From Lepiota brunneoincarnata (taxonomy: Eukaryota > Basidiomycota > Agaricomycetes > Agaricales > Agaricaceae), in NCBI GenBank assembly GCA_023014365.1, contig JAEBUN010000063.1, positions 62,001 through 126,000 of the forward strand: a DNA stretch of 64,000 bases. The letters are read 5' to 3'. Position numbers and translations under genes: made by a program. Below are positions 10,980 through 22,129 of the stretch, one piece after another. The notes below the pieces were generated by a model. That model did no database searches and was not told where the DNA came from. It was given only the letters and a program-made list of their open reading frames with translations. Position 1 is the first letter of the stretch. Each line of letters starts with the position of its first letter.

Positions 10980-12000
10980 TTGCTGTACGTCGCTTGTCAT
11001 TTGTCTTCCTCGCTAGTAGCAGGTGGCGGATTGAACTTCTCAGTTTTCATAGCGTCATCGGGGATAGATTGGGTCCACATACGATATAGGGTTGCAATAA
11101 TTTCCAGGGCTGGCCTTTCCCTTAGTAGGATAACAGCGTCCACGAGGGACAACAGGCTTAATTTACGGCTGGCTTCGAAAATGGGCAGGCATGAGCAGTG
11201 AAATCGCTGGACGAAGGTGTGGTTCTTGGGCGTGCAATAGTATGCTGGTAGAAGATGGGTAAATCAACCCTTCTGCACGATATCTGGAAAAGGCGGTATT
11301 GGAATGTAGTTCCCTACGTGAAGGATTATCAACTTCTGTGTTGCTCACTGGGACCAAGGCATGGTGGACGATGGGAAAAGGTTCGCGAATGGTAACCATC
11401 TCATCGTTAACACAACTGAGGGACTCGTAAGACTGCTGGACGACGCGTTCGTCTGGTATAAACATCGAGAAGTGTTTGTCATGTATGGTGTGCAGAGCCA
11501 CACCGCCTGAACCACACCTCCCCCAAGTTAAAATGCTACGAACGAGATGAACCCACACGAGAAGATGCTCCACCGCATGTCCATGTTCAGCTTAAGATAT
11601 TCCGTTCCTTAACACCACTCAAGGTGGGTGAGCTGAGAGCTGCTTCAGGCAAGGCCGATAACAGCAAAGATACGGCAATTAGCGTTATCCTTTATTTCTC
11701 AAGCTTCTCGGAATGCAATGAGCCCATTCTACAGTGCGATCTGGGGGAATGGCGAACAATTCGAAAGGGACGGCAACTGTGACATGGATCTACACCTCAG
11801 ACCCGATCGTGAGCTGCTTTGTCTACGTGCAAGTCGGCCCGCAGTCGCTTTCAGGCCGTTGTTTGACCATCTGTGGTGGCCTCGTTTTGAGGACGTTATC
11901 CTGGGTCCATGAACCGAAGAACACTCGATTAAACGAGCAGCTAACCTCAACAAAGACGTGACTCAAAGCTGTTAAGCTTGATAAGCCTGAGCGCCGACTG
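10980..12000 (-). pseudogene. HNH-nuclease family pseudogene, subfamily b copy 2
   Basis: Closely similar to 6240-7030. The minus strand carries VRDVDPCHSC (about 11780-11800) and VEWAHCIPRSLRN (about 11700-11735) with the same one-base frame offset. A longer open stretch at 11163-11573 includes LHTIHDKHFSMFIPDE and RVVQQSYESL, so the middle exon is better kept than in its sister. The shared frameshift argues for duplication of an already damaged gene, unless a non-canonical intron lies between the two core halves. Confidence 0.5.
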
Positions 12001-12357
12001 ATTATCGATGTTATGTGGCGCAACGGGAAGCGCGTCGCGGAAGTAGGTTAGTTCGAGTTGACGGAACCAGCATTACGAGATATGCCTGATGACCACAGCC
12101 TGCCGCCGGGCTCTCCCCAGCCGACCTCACCGCGCTCTGGCACCCACATGCCAGGAAGATTGTTTTACTCCCCACTCAACTACCTACTACCTGAGTTCCC
12201 CTTCTCTCACTTCCCTGGGTCGAAGCTCAGTGATGACGGATGTAGTTGTGCTTACATTACAACTCCCTTTCCCTCTCTCTTCGAAAGCACAATTTTCCTC
12301 CAACGCACGGGGCGTGGGGCTATATAGTACAAGATCAAGAATATCAAATATTGAGTA
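12001..12357. other. intergenic spacer between HNH units
   Basis: This repeats the spacer at 7030-7488 (GGGCTCTCCCCAGCCGACC, CCTGGGTCGAAGCTCAGTG). No gene is seen. Confidence 0.45.
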
Positions 12358-13770
12358 TCATGCACAAACAGGAGAATCACATTGCTCAGACCACGACCTG
12401 ATTGATTCCACAGTCCACTTCTGATGCCCCATCACTCGCCTATGCTCGTATAGGGTCCTTCCTGACAACCTCGAATGGCTTGGACATTTATGACCGCTAT
12501 GGTGGCCTTTTGCAGCGTGACTGGTGTTACCACCACTCCCCTGCAAGTGCTGACTTCTTCGTGGAGTAGGGGAACCGCGGCTGAGACTGCTCCTTGGTGG
12601 CCGCTTCGCTGTACGTGTCTTGTCGTGGTCGTCGTTGTCAGCATCATCATTGCCAGCATGCGGCGGGTTAAACTTCTCATCGTCCATAGCATCGTTGGGG
12701 ATCGGTCTGGTCCATGCAGCACATATGGCTAGAATTGCTCGCAGAATTGGTTCGCCCTGGACGAGGTGAAAGATTTGATCGGGAGTCAACAGCTCTAATT
12801 TGCGGCCAGCTTCGAGAATGACAAATTTAGGATGGAGATGGCTCGTCAACAAGGGTAGATTCGAATGTGGGAAAACATGCAACGTGAAATGGCCAAATGA
12901 CGGTGTTGTCTCCATAACAGTGTTCTGACGAACGATGGGTAAATCTACAATCCTGCCGGGAGTTGGAAGAAGGCGGTATTTGAATGTATTTTCCTGGGTC
13001 AAGCATCGTAAGCACGGACGTATGTGGAGTTCAACGAAGCCGAGGTACATCAAGGGTTGGAAAGCTCTCACGATGTGCGAGCTTTTTGTTGCCGCAGACA
13101 GAGAGAGCATCATGAAATCGTTGGACGACATTTTCTTCTGGTATAAGCATCCACGCTGGCTCATTGTGCATGGCATGCAAGGCCGCGCCGCCTCAATTAA
13201 TGTCAATTGCCTCTCGAGATCAAACACTTGTACGAGATTCACTCACATGTGAAGATGTTATACCGCGTGTCCAGGTTTAGCGTAAGATATTGCATTCCCC
13301 AATACCACTCGAGCCTAGTGAGCTAGACACTGCTTCAGACATGTAGATAGTAGCAGCCGTATGACGCGTACCAAATCATCACTCTTCATTAAGCTTCTTG
13401 GAACACAGTGAACAAACTCAACGGCGCAGTCCGGATGAACATTTTCGACGAGACAGCGACCATCACAAGGATCTACAGTCTGAACACGATTTTTTGTCGC
13501 TTCATCTACCTGCTTCCCGGCCCAGAGTCGCGCAGAGAGGGCTGACTGTGCGTCCTTGGCGGCCTCTCTTCGAGGATAGTATTCTGGACTCCATAAACGC
13601 AAGATGACTGGGTAGACAAGCAGCTAACCTCAACAAAGACATGAATAAAGTTGATCAACTTGAAAAGTTTAAGCTTTGACTGATTATTGATGTTATGTAG
13701 CACAACTGGAAACGTGCCGTGGAAGTTAGTAGAGAGAACGGTTATGATGTAAACATATCCGAACATGTTG
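12358..13770 (-). CDS. HNH-nuclease domain protein, tandem copy 3 (multi-exon)
   Basis: Minus strand: VDPCDGRCLVEN / AVEFVHCVPRSLMK at 13385-13490; LEWYWGMQYLTLNLDTRYNI at 13245-13310; a middle exon LHAMHNEPAWMLIPEE at about 13120-13195. A long terminal exon (12358-13000) has NLPLLTSHLHPKFVILEAGR, an acidic block, TAKRPPRS and the end WSEQCDSPVCA. Compared with copies 1 and 2, the second histidine region reads MHNE instead of MHDK, and AHC is VHC, so catalysis may differ. Stop is at 12358. The start is not resolved, although coding-like sequence continues upstream to about 13770. Confidence 0.55.
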
Positions 13771-13810
13771 GCCTAAACGGGATTATCGATTGCCGGATAA
13801 GAGAGTATGA

Positions 13811-13931
13811 CTTTTTCGTCTGTCTGTCTGCGCGTTATCCCTTAGCTAGATCCTTACTTGAGCGCCAGGCCGGCCGTCTCCGAATATAGGGCAGCTGCAA
13901 AAGTGCGAGGTCTTGGAATCGAACGAAGACC
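13811..13931 (-). repeat. SINE-like repeat, copy 2
   Basis: A B-box-like GTTCGATTCC sits in a TCTT.../AAGA stem on the minus strand. The body continues to a GACGAAAAAGTC end, and the order of blocks is the same as at 6006-6131. Confidence 0.5.
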
Positions 13932-14411
13932 CCTGCCCTGTTGTCGACCGCACGTGACCACCGTTACATGCACTCCCACTCTCAGTGCTCTTTGCCCTCT
14001 CGACCTTACGCTGGGGAGGAAACCCGAATAATGCTGATTCGAACACACGATGTGCCGGCCCCGCCGACCATCGGCCTCCAAGACACATTTTGGGTAATCC
14101 AAAGATTACCAACTATATAGGCCCCTGAATGATCCTCCCCTGTCTACACCTGGGCAGAGCGTAAAAGGCACACGAAGGATTCATCGCGAACAGAATAACA
14201 CAAGCAAAAAAGTGCCAGTGGTCCTGTCACACGCCCTTCCAAGCTTCACCGGCACTTGTCATATGTTCCGAGGATATCAATAGCCAACCAGTTACATCGT
14301 TCTCTTTACGAGAAGGCCCTGGATAATTTAATGAAAGCCAGGTGACCCCTCGTCCGGCTCATCTTATATAGCCGCCTTCGCTGTGGGGACTATCACTAAG
14401 CGAAAAGGCCC
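13932..14411. other. no gene recognised
   Basis: This is the boundary between the HNH array and the first conserved gene island. Two B-box-like TTCGAA/TTCGAT motifs occur on the minus strand, but neither folds as a tRNA. The last 100 bases probably include the promoter of the esterase gene; a TATATA-like element lies at 14366-14371. Confidence 0.4.
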
Positions 14412-15580
14412 ATGTCGTCCGAAACCAAGCCAGACGCTACTCCAGGGCCACTCGTGCTCGTATACAAGAAAGTCGATGGGTTATCCATTGCGATGGACGT
14501 GTATATTCCTGAAGATGCAACAAAAGAGAATCCAGCACCGGTGTTCTGGTGGTGGCACGGTAAGTGAGGATATCGGTCGCCAGCACTGCAAGATCTGATA
14601 GGACAGACGCACAGGTGGAGGGCTCCTACAGGTATGGCTCTGTCACTTGCGATTATAATTGGAATGACACGCTTCAACTCTTGCAGGGAACACGCAAAGG
14701 TGAATGAATACGTTTAAATGAACCGGCGATAGCATATACTCATTAAAAAATCCACTCAGCCCTAGCCCCCCACATGCTCCGCGCACCCACAAAACACAAA
14801 CTCTGTATCATCTCAGCCGACTACCGCCTCGCACCCCAAACGCGCATCCCCGCCATCCTCTCCGACTGCAAAGACGCCATCGACTTCCTCCACACACCCG
14901 AATTCGCCAAAGCTACAGGCAACCGCGTCGACGTTTCCCGCCTAGTCGTCAGCGGCAGCTCGGCGGGGGGTTGGCTTGCATTAATGGCTGGAACAGGCAT
15001 CGGTTACGAAGCGAGTGGATTGGAAAGGCCCAAGGGTATCAAGGGTATCGTCGGACTGTACGCCATCACTGACATCCTCGACCCGTTCTGGACGACACCA
15101 CAACGGCCGGTGGTGTACATAGGTCGAATCATTGAAAAATCCAAAGTCGAGACGTTTTTGGATCCAGACTCGGAGAAGACGAGTTGGGCCATGGCGGAGG
15201 GCGAGAGGAGTTTGTTCTATCCCTATATGCTCCAAGAGTGAGTGGAGCAAGCGTGTTGAGAGCCATAGCTCATTATTAATATTTCCCGTAGGGGAATCTT
15301 GCAAAGCCTTTTACTTGATGGGACTGGTATAGAACCCATCAAGTACAGCGTTGCGCAGAACGTACGGACTGGAAAGTTCGCAACGCCCCCAACATATATC
15401 ATCACCGGCAACTCTGATACCCGGGTGCCGCACCGGCAGTCTTTGGACGTGGTTGAAGCATACAAGAGCATTGGAGCCGATGTAGAGTACCACGAGCTCG
15501 ACGGACTGGAGCACTCGTTCGATAAGGAGGAGGGCAGGGAGATGGAGAGTCTGTATGAATTCGTCAACAAAACATTATGA
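14412..15580 (+). CDS. HSL-family alpha/beta-hydrolase (esterase/lipase)
   Basis: Five exons can be placed with frame preserved: 14412-14559, 14615-14631, 14687-14699, 14760-15237 and 15292-15580, giving 314 aa. The oxyanion-hole motif HGGG is assembled across intron 1 (CAC-G/GT-GGA-GGG). DYRLAPQ and the nucleophile elbow GSSAGG are in exon 4. The Asp (NSDTRVP) and His (LEHSF) of the triad are in exon 5. This fits the hormone-sensitive-lipase-like esterases that hydrolyse short acyl esters. No signal peptide is visible, so it is probably intracellular. Exons 2 and 3 are micro-exons of 17 and 13 nt. The natural substrate cannot be told. Confidence 0.88.
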
Positions 15581-15680
15581 AGTCACGTGGTTAGCCAATA
15601 ATTGCGCCATCGGAGACGATTGTTGCTCATCTACAAGAGAATACAAAGTACGGTTGCACAGATGCCCAAAGAAATATATC

Positions 15681-16605
15681 ATGGATCACTGCCCACCAGA
15701 GCTGCACTCGTACATCTGCAGTCTAGCATGTACAGACGACGGCTTCACAGCCCGTTCGCTCTCCCTGGTTTCCAGATACTTTGCACAAATCGCCCTCCCC
15801 TATCTCTACCAATCCCTCTCCGTTAGTGGTACCTCTCAACTATCCGCCCTCGCGCGCCGCCTCCAAAACGCCCCCCCCACACCACAGACTCATCCACCAC
15901 CTGTACCTCTCCGACACCGATTCCAAGTCCAATACCGATTACCGAGACCCCACACACTCCCTCCTCACCATCCTCACCCTTGCAGCTCCCACCCTCGAAT
16001 CACTCACCTTCGTCGCCTCTTCACCCACGTCCAGCACACCCCTCATCGGGCGACTCCTCCGTACCCCATTCCCACGTCTCCATGACCTCACCATCGTGGG
16101 TCACTACCCCTTCCCCTCCTCCCCCACTTCCTCATTCCCCTCACTCGAACGTCTTCACTTACTCGGGAACCGGAATCCACACGGCCTGCTACACCTCGGT
16201 GCCCTCGAATCATGCATGCCCGGCCTCACTCACCTCCGTATATCCGGACTGAACCTTGCCGTCTCATTCTCCAAGGAACTGTCTGACGCATTTAGCACGT
16301 CCTCAGACACGGGTGACGATGATGAAGGGTGCATCTTTTCCGCAAAGCTCCCCTCGAAATTAAAAAATCTCCTAGTCCAATGTGGCCCGGAACCCTCGTC
16401 AAATCGAATGAGCAAGCCTGCTCAACTCAAAGACCAACTGATGTTCAAGAACCTCGAAAATCTCCAACGACGTGTGAGCGGGGAGAACCACCGGACTCGG
16501 TTCTCCGTGTTACCGAGGAGCTCAACAGACATTTCACCAGAGGATGTACGGACACAGTGGGCAGACAGGCTGCGTGGGGGAGAAGAGTGCTGGAAGTGCG
16601 CATAG
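15681..16605 (+). pseudogene. F-box/LRR-like protein gene with a frameshift
   Basis: The first frame (ATG at 15681) reads an F-box-like start typical of agaricomycetes: CPPELHSYICSLACTDDGFT, then SLSLVSRYF and LARRLQNAP. Right after this is a run of eight C residues at 15871-15878. The continuation with LYLSDTD, LLTILTLAAPTLESLTF and leucine-rich stretches is in another frame, open to a stop at 16605. Joined, the product would be about 300 aa, a reasonable length for this family of ubiquitin-ligase substrate adaptors. The break sits exactly at a homopolymer, so a sequencing error is as likely as true inactivation. Confidence 0.65.
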
Positions 16606-16710
16606 AAGGATCGTACAATTGTCTTGGCAATGATTAGTATATACACAAAAGCGAGATTAAGCAAAAGGAAAACAACCCGCGTCCGAAGAGGGATGAGAGA
16701 TACGCATAAA

Positions 16711-18974
16711 CTAATCCTCGGGGCGATTATCGCCATGTAGATGGTCATCGTCGTGATAGAGATGATGATGTGACGTCGGTAGCAATGGTGTTGAGACACT
16801 TGTGTTCCGCTGATGGCCGTCTGCCATCCCACTGGGCGTTCGTTGATGGCGGTATTTTTGGAGGGACGAGTCTCCTCGCGAATGAGAGCTGTTGAGCGTC
16901 GAGCGCGAATGTGACGGTCGAGGACCATGATGTGGTACTCCAGCACCAACGAGAGTATCCTCATTCCACACACCACCCCTCAGGCCAAACTCATCCGAAT
17001 CACCAGCGAATCGAGACGAGTAGCTCAAGGCGCGTTCCTTTTTGCTGTATGCCTCATACCGCATCGCTCTGAGTGTATCCTCACTCGGCATCCCCGCAAG
17101 CTCCGCAGACCCTCTCCTCGCAAGCTGATACGCCAATGCACGTTTGTCATCTGGCAGTCCCTCCTGACGGTCTCTCTGCTGTTGTTTCTTGTATCTCCTC
17201 TGATAGATCAACCACCGAGCAAAGAATAGGACACAGCAAAGCGCGAAGAATCCAGCAAGGGAAATCAGTACAATGATTCCCACGGACAGCTTTTTACCTC
17301 CATTCTGCGTTGAGGAATCACTCAGACCCCCAGACGAGGAGAGTGGTTGGTTGAGCACACGGACCCTGTTGAACTCTTCGAGTGCATTCGCAGGATCCGT
17401 GAGGCTCATCAAGCCCAGACGCGGCCGCACTGGTGGCATACCAGCGTTTGATGATGAGTTGATAGAGGCGAACGAACCATCGGGTTCAGGGACGGTATAC
17501 GCCATGACCGTATAGACGTTGCGCATGAATGGGACGCCCAGAATCATATCACCAATAGAAAAACCAGGACGTGCAAGCTGGGCGTCGGCAGCTTGTACAA
17601 GTCCAATACAAAATTCCGCATCGTTTTCTTTTGGGGGCTCGCCGGTGAGATCGAGTGGGTGGAGTGGGAGTTCGGGTCTGTCATCCAGGGTGATGGTCAG
17701 GTTAAGCGGTGTTCGGCATGGTACATAGTCTGCGGGGCCAGATCACGAAAAGAACAAACACACATCAAGGGTTGGACTCACAGCTTCCGTCCTCTGCGGG
17801 ATGGACATCAATGGCACCGTATATCCCATTCGCCACCGCCGAAGTTGTGAAAATAAGAGGCACCCCGGAGTCGATGATCGCGCTGGGAAAGACTGACCCA
17901 GTATTCGAGCGCCCAATCTCGACTCTTCTTGCCTGACCATCCACATAGACAGTAATAGCCCTAACACCCGCCTTCCAGAACAAACTCCCAGGTCGGTCGG
18001 CAACGACCGCTGAATAGTGGATCTTGGTAGGGTCACTGACAATTTGGGATGGGTGTTTCCCAATACCAAGTAGGGAGGGTATTCGATCTGATCCAGGACG
18101 TGAGAGTGTTAGTGAAAGAAAGTGTGCGGCAGGGGCGCTTTCGACTGGTGTGATGGAAAAAAGGTTGGACGCCCAAGCGGCACCATCGGGAGAGTTGTTG
18201 GTGACTGGGGGTATCTGTTCCGCAATGATCGAGTTGAGAGGGAGAGCAAGGCCAAGGATGCCATGGAAGTTGGAAGTGAGAGGTTCGTCTTCGACAGATG
18301 TGGCGGCGGCTGGGTAGCGAAAGGTTAAACATGAGAGGAGAGCACAGGCAACGGAACGCACCTAGAGCCTGGTTCTCAATGCTATATCCGCCTACATCAA
18401 CACTGTCCCAAACGACAGGGCCAGATACCTGGCCCGATAGATAAGTGATAGAAAACTGAACGCCTGTTTCAGTTGCAGATGCAGAAGGATCATAGGAGCG
18501 GCCTCCTGTGCCACCGCAGCTGGAGGAAGAACACGAGTTGGAAGCGACCCACTACAATACAGTCAGGCTGTGAACATGATGCAAGGACGCAAGACGCACG
18601 AGGTCAGAGGAGCCAGTATCGACTTGAAGTGAAAAAACCTGGGCATCGCGCCCCACACGCACAGGAACAGTGTAAGCGCTAGGGTGGGACGAGTGAGCGC
18701 TGGCAGAGAATAGAGAAAGATGGCCGTACATATCGTAGACACCGCTGCCAACGACGTCGAGGGGGATGACGACACCTCCAGTGCCGCCGCCGCCGTCGTT
18801 GTCGCCGCGGGGCAGGGCCCTTGCCTTGCCCTTCCAGGTGGACATGGATGGTGGGAGGAATGATCCTGAATCATTGAAGGTGTGGGTTGAATTACCCGAA
18901 TTGATGGTCGCTACTTCAAAAAAGGAAAACATATCTTGCCCCTGAGACACTGCCTCCCCTACAGAAAATGCCAT
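16711..18974 (-). CDS. pepsin-like aspartic protease with C-terminal membrane anchor
   Basis: This is a multi-exon minus-strand gene. The exon at 18552-18930 contains the first catalytic motif VDTGSSDL at its end. A middle exon (17765-18360) carries the second motif IIDSGVPLIF. The last exons include GDMILGVPFMRNVYTV, the usual pepsin C-lobe block, then a Ser-rich stalk and a single transmembrane segment (IIVLISLAGFFALCCVLFF) followed by a basic RRYKK stop-transfer and a cytosolic tail with RGD/HHH-rich stretches. Stop is at 16711. Family A1 proteases of this layout sit at the cell surface or in the secretory pathway. The start is uncertain: the first ATG in frame (18974) overlaps the divergent 2H-phosphoesterase start, and no signal peptide is evident; ATG at 18932 is an alternative. 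Confidence 0.8.
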
Positions 18975-19842
18975 TCTCAAGACCAACCCACTGTGCGTCC
19001 TCGAAAATAAATATTAAGGGCGCGAATCTTACTGACAGAACACAGTCCTGGCACTGCCTCTGGTACGCCCTTGCTTGTGTCATTCTCGCCAACTGCTAAG
19101 GGGGTGATCGTGAAACAGCACAACCATCCGACACTCAGGAGTAGAGTAGGTTCGTTTCACCAGAAGCTGTTCGATGAACAAGGCGTACCACTTGTGCGAG
19201 GTCTGGACCAGAGCATTGTGATTGATCCGCGCCGGTTGCATCTCACGCTGGGTGTTATGGCGCTGGACAATGAGACGAAAACAGTCGACTCGGCTTTGAA
19301 GTTGCTCGAATCGATTCAGCTAGAGCTACGTACGATGCTGGGTGAGAAAACCGTCAAAGTTAAGCTAGAGACCCTGGACGTCCTAAAGACGGAAAGACGC
19401 GATGATGAGATCGACGGACATGTGCTATACCTCGGGGTGAATGAGTCTGATAGTGAGACTGCACAGCTAAAGCGCATCTGTGGTATGGGGAATATAGGAC
19501 GGAAGGTGGATTCTCCTGACATACTTACACAGACAGGGTGCATCAGACATTCAGGACCGCTGGCTATATAACAGAGACTCGGCCGCTCAAGGTATGATTA
19601 GCATCATCGTTTTTCGAAAGCAGTCATTGACGTAGTATACAATTTAACAGCTGCATTGCACTATCCTCAACACAAGTCACCGAAGACCTCGGCGCCGCGA
19701 GGCTTTCTCGTACAGTGACATCCTGAAAATTTCACGAGAGAAAAAATTCGGAACATACGACGTCGGACGGGTAGAACTCTGGGTCATGGGGAGTCATGGG
19801 CCCAACAACGAATATGTGAGCTGCGGGGGGATAAGTCTTTGA
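18968..19842 (+). CDS. 2H phosphoesterase (AKAP7/ASCC1-like)
   Basis: The five-exon model is 18968-18992, 19046-19062, 19101-19482, 19533-19591 and 19651-19842 (224 aa), all GT-AG and in frame. It assembles the family start RPTHFLALPL across two introns. The first catalytic motif is RLHLTLG (HxT, exon 3), followed by the block DRVHQTFRTAGYITETRPLK. The second motif is LHCTILNTSH (HxT, exon 5), whose Leu begins exactly at the splice site. The family (A-kinase-anchor 7 / ASCC1 N-terminal domain) cleaves 2',5' or cyclic phosphodiesters of nucleotides or RNA. The substrate here is unknown. The gene is divergent from the aspartic protease with overlapping first codons, so they likely share a promoter or one start is misplaced. 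Confidence 0.85.
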
Positions 19843-19963
19843 AAATAATAATAAATAATAAAATGATGCTGTGCAAATTCGCACGCACAGACACTTACAT
19901 AATCGAACGGTTAAATGGTGGTGTGATGTACGCCTCTCTTTGCACGTTGAACCAGTACTAATC

Positions 19964-20780
19964 ATGTCTGAAATCAGAAGAAAGCTCGTCATCGTCGGCG
20001 ATGGTGCCTGCGGCAAGGTTACTCCTTCCCCTCATCGTATCCCACAGCGAGCTGACACACCGCCCAGACCTGTCTCTTGATTGTCTTTTCCAAGGGCACG
20101 TTCCCAGAGGTACCCCTACAACAACACCTCGCTCCTTCATCCACTCACCATCTACACTCAGGTCTACGTCCCCACCGTGTTCGAAAACTACGTCGCTGAT
20201 GTCGAGGTGGACGGCAAACACGTCGAGCTCGCCCTTTGGGATACCGCCGGTCAGGAGGACTACGACCGCCTCCGCCCCCTCAGCTACCCCGATTCCCATG
20301 TCATTCTTATCTGCTTTGCAATTGACTCGCCCGATTCGCTTGACAACGTCCAGGAAAAGGTGTGTAGCTTAGCCACAGCTTCCGATACAGCATTTTTTTC
20401 CCTTTAGGCTGACACACCATTTTTGTAGTGGATCTCCGAGGTGATGCACTTCTGCAGCGGGTTACCCATTATCCTCGTTGGCTGCAAGAAGGATCTTAGA
20501 CGCGACCCTCGTGTAATCGACGAGCTCAGGAAGACTAGTCAACGTCCTGTGACCCCCGAAGAGGTTCGTGTGGGCCCCTTTTGTCCCGCCATGTTGTAAT
20601 GCTTATCGCCGTTGCTAGGGCGCGGCTGTTGCGGGCAAGATCTCAGCAAAGCATTATCTTGAATGCTCGGCCAAGACTGGAGAAGGCGTCCGTGAGGTAT
20701 TCCAGTATGCAACCCGTGCCGCCCTCCTCAGCAGAACGAGGGGAAAGAAGGGCAAGTCGTCACACTGCACAGTGCTCTAG
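19964..20780 (+). CDS. rho1: Rho1-type small GTPase
   Basis: Five exons (19964-20017, 20068-20109, 20162-20359, 20429-20563, 20619-20780) give a 196-aa protein. P-loop GDGACGKT is split by intron 1. Effector loop [16 protein letters not shown], switch [22 protein letters not shown], base-binding GCKKDLR (NKXD-type as in Rho) and SAK are all present. The C-terminus HCTVL is a CAAX box whose final Leu predicts geranylgeranylation. Length and every motif match fungal Rho1, the regulatory subunit of beta-1,3-glucan synthase and activator of the Pkc1 cell-wall pathway at the plasma membrane. A short polybasic RGKKGK precedes the lipidation site. Assignment to Rho1 rather than another Rho is from overall sequence resemblance. 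Confidence 0.93.
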
Positions 20781-21083
20781 TAGATATGCACCCACAATCT
20801 CCCTCTCCGTGCGTTCTTCCTGCATCGCATATGTCTGCACATTTTTCGCTGCCGGTATAATCGGAATATATCACCTTTGTTCCTCTTGACACTGCTGACA
20901 CCGTCCGTTTGAGGTGGCCGGTGATAGTTGTGCAATGGATGAATCTCCTCTTGTGTCTGTCTTTACCTCTACATAACATTCGAGTTGTCCTTACGCCCTT
21001 CCTATGTCACCGTCATACCCCTTTGGCGACCGATGCCACTTGAGTTTATAAATACAGATATCTGCCATCTCTCTCAACATTGA
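20781..21083. other. convergent 3' regions of rho1 and the dynein light chain gene
   Basis: No gene seen. The two flanking genes converge here, so this should hold both 3' untranslated regions. Confidence 0.5.
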
Positions 21084-21690
21084 CTATGTAACCGTTGGAT
21101 CGTGCAGAACAGCCAACAGATACCGCTCATCTATCCCTTATCAGCAATGAGCATTTTGCACCCGGCGCGCACATACCAGGCGAGATCATAATCTCGTGTC
21201 GCTTCGTCCGAATCCTCATAAACCGCACCTCATCCTAGGGTGGTCACGCCCCATTGCACAAAGACAAAAGGCAAAGAATCACTCACCACCTCACTACCCT
21301 CCTCTGCTCCTCCAGGTCCGCTCGCACCCCCACCTCCCACCTCCTCGAGCCCCGCCTGCACACTATCCACAATCCGGGCAATGACACCCGCGTACTTTTT
21401 CCCCTTTTCGCCCTCGAACAAGACACCCGAATGACGAATGATGCTGGCGCTATGTGGACCACCGCGAGCGATGAGGAGGTAGCCGAGGACAGAGCGGTGA
21501 GAGGTGAGTGTGCTGAGAGTTTGTTCCAGTTCAGCTGGGACGGGGACCGTTGGTGGCGTCGAGGTTGATGTTGGTGCTTGGGCCGGGTTGGTGGGCGCTG
21601 CTCGCGCGGTGCTCGTTGGTGGAGGTTGGGGTGCCTGCGATTTTAGTGCCTTAGCCGGGGTTGTAAGATTGTATGACCTTTGGACGGACC
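21084..21690 (-). CDS. dynein light chain, roadblock/LC7 type
   Basis: Minus-strand exons: an upstream exon ending at 21287, then 21234-21177 and 21130-21084. They join to give LEQTLSTLTSHRSVLGYLL, KYAGVIARIVDSVQAGL, DEVRFMRIRTKRHEIMISP and DERYLLAVLHDPTVT-stop. This is the roadblock fold of dynein light chains, which bind the intermediate chain of cytoplasmic dynein. The tail matches the animal pattern RIRSKKxEIMxxPD closely. The middle carries a Gly/Glu-rich insert (GGGGASGPGGAEEG), and the N-terminus is a Thr/Pro/Ala-rich extension. The start codon lies in an exon I cannot place (candidate ATG near 21735). Confidence 0.82.
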
Positions 21691-21699
21691 ATTGAGATT

Positions 21700-22100
21700 G
21701 GGTTCAGGATTAGATGATCTTGGGGTTATTGGCATTTGTTTGTCATGACATTATATTTATCGGCTATCAAACATATAGATATTTAATACTCTGCCGTGAA
21801 AACTGTGGCCTCCACCAAGTTCCGAGCAGCTACCGAACGCGGAGTTATAGAGCATTGGTATGGGCGTATACGTCTGGACAGGGTTAAGGACCTTTCTACT
21901 GAAGAAATGGACAAGAGCACATACAGCGCATACATTTTCTGAACCTCAGTCGATTTATTGTTTCCGTCGGGACAAATACCGCGCACACGGAAGCAATCAC
22001 CAGCCACACCTAGACGAGACAATAATAAGGACTCCACCCTTCCCCAAGCCAAGCCTTGCAACGTACGGTAGAGCCCGCGAGGTATCGCCCAGGGCACACA
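21700..22100. other. no gene recognised
   Basis: No frame on either strand shows a family motif. This is probably the upstream region of the roadblock gene plus degraded 3' sequence of the P450 relic. Confidence 0.35.
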
Positions 22101-22129
22101 CCACCCGGGACCGGTTGAGCCATCAAATC

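Noticed and set aside
13980..14090. possible tRNA on the minus strand with GTTCGAATC
   Set aside because: The T-arm stem has two mismatches in five pairs and no matching acceptor stem was found.
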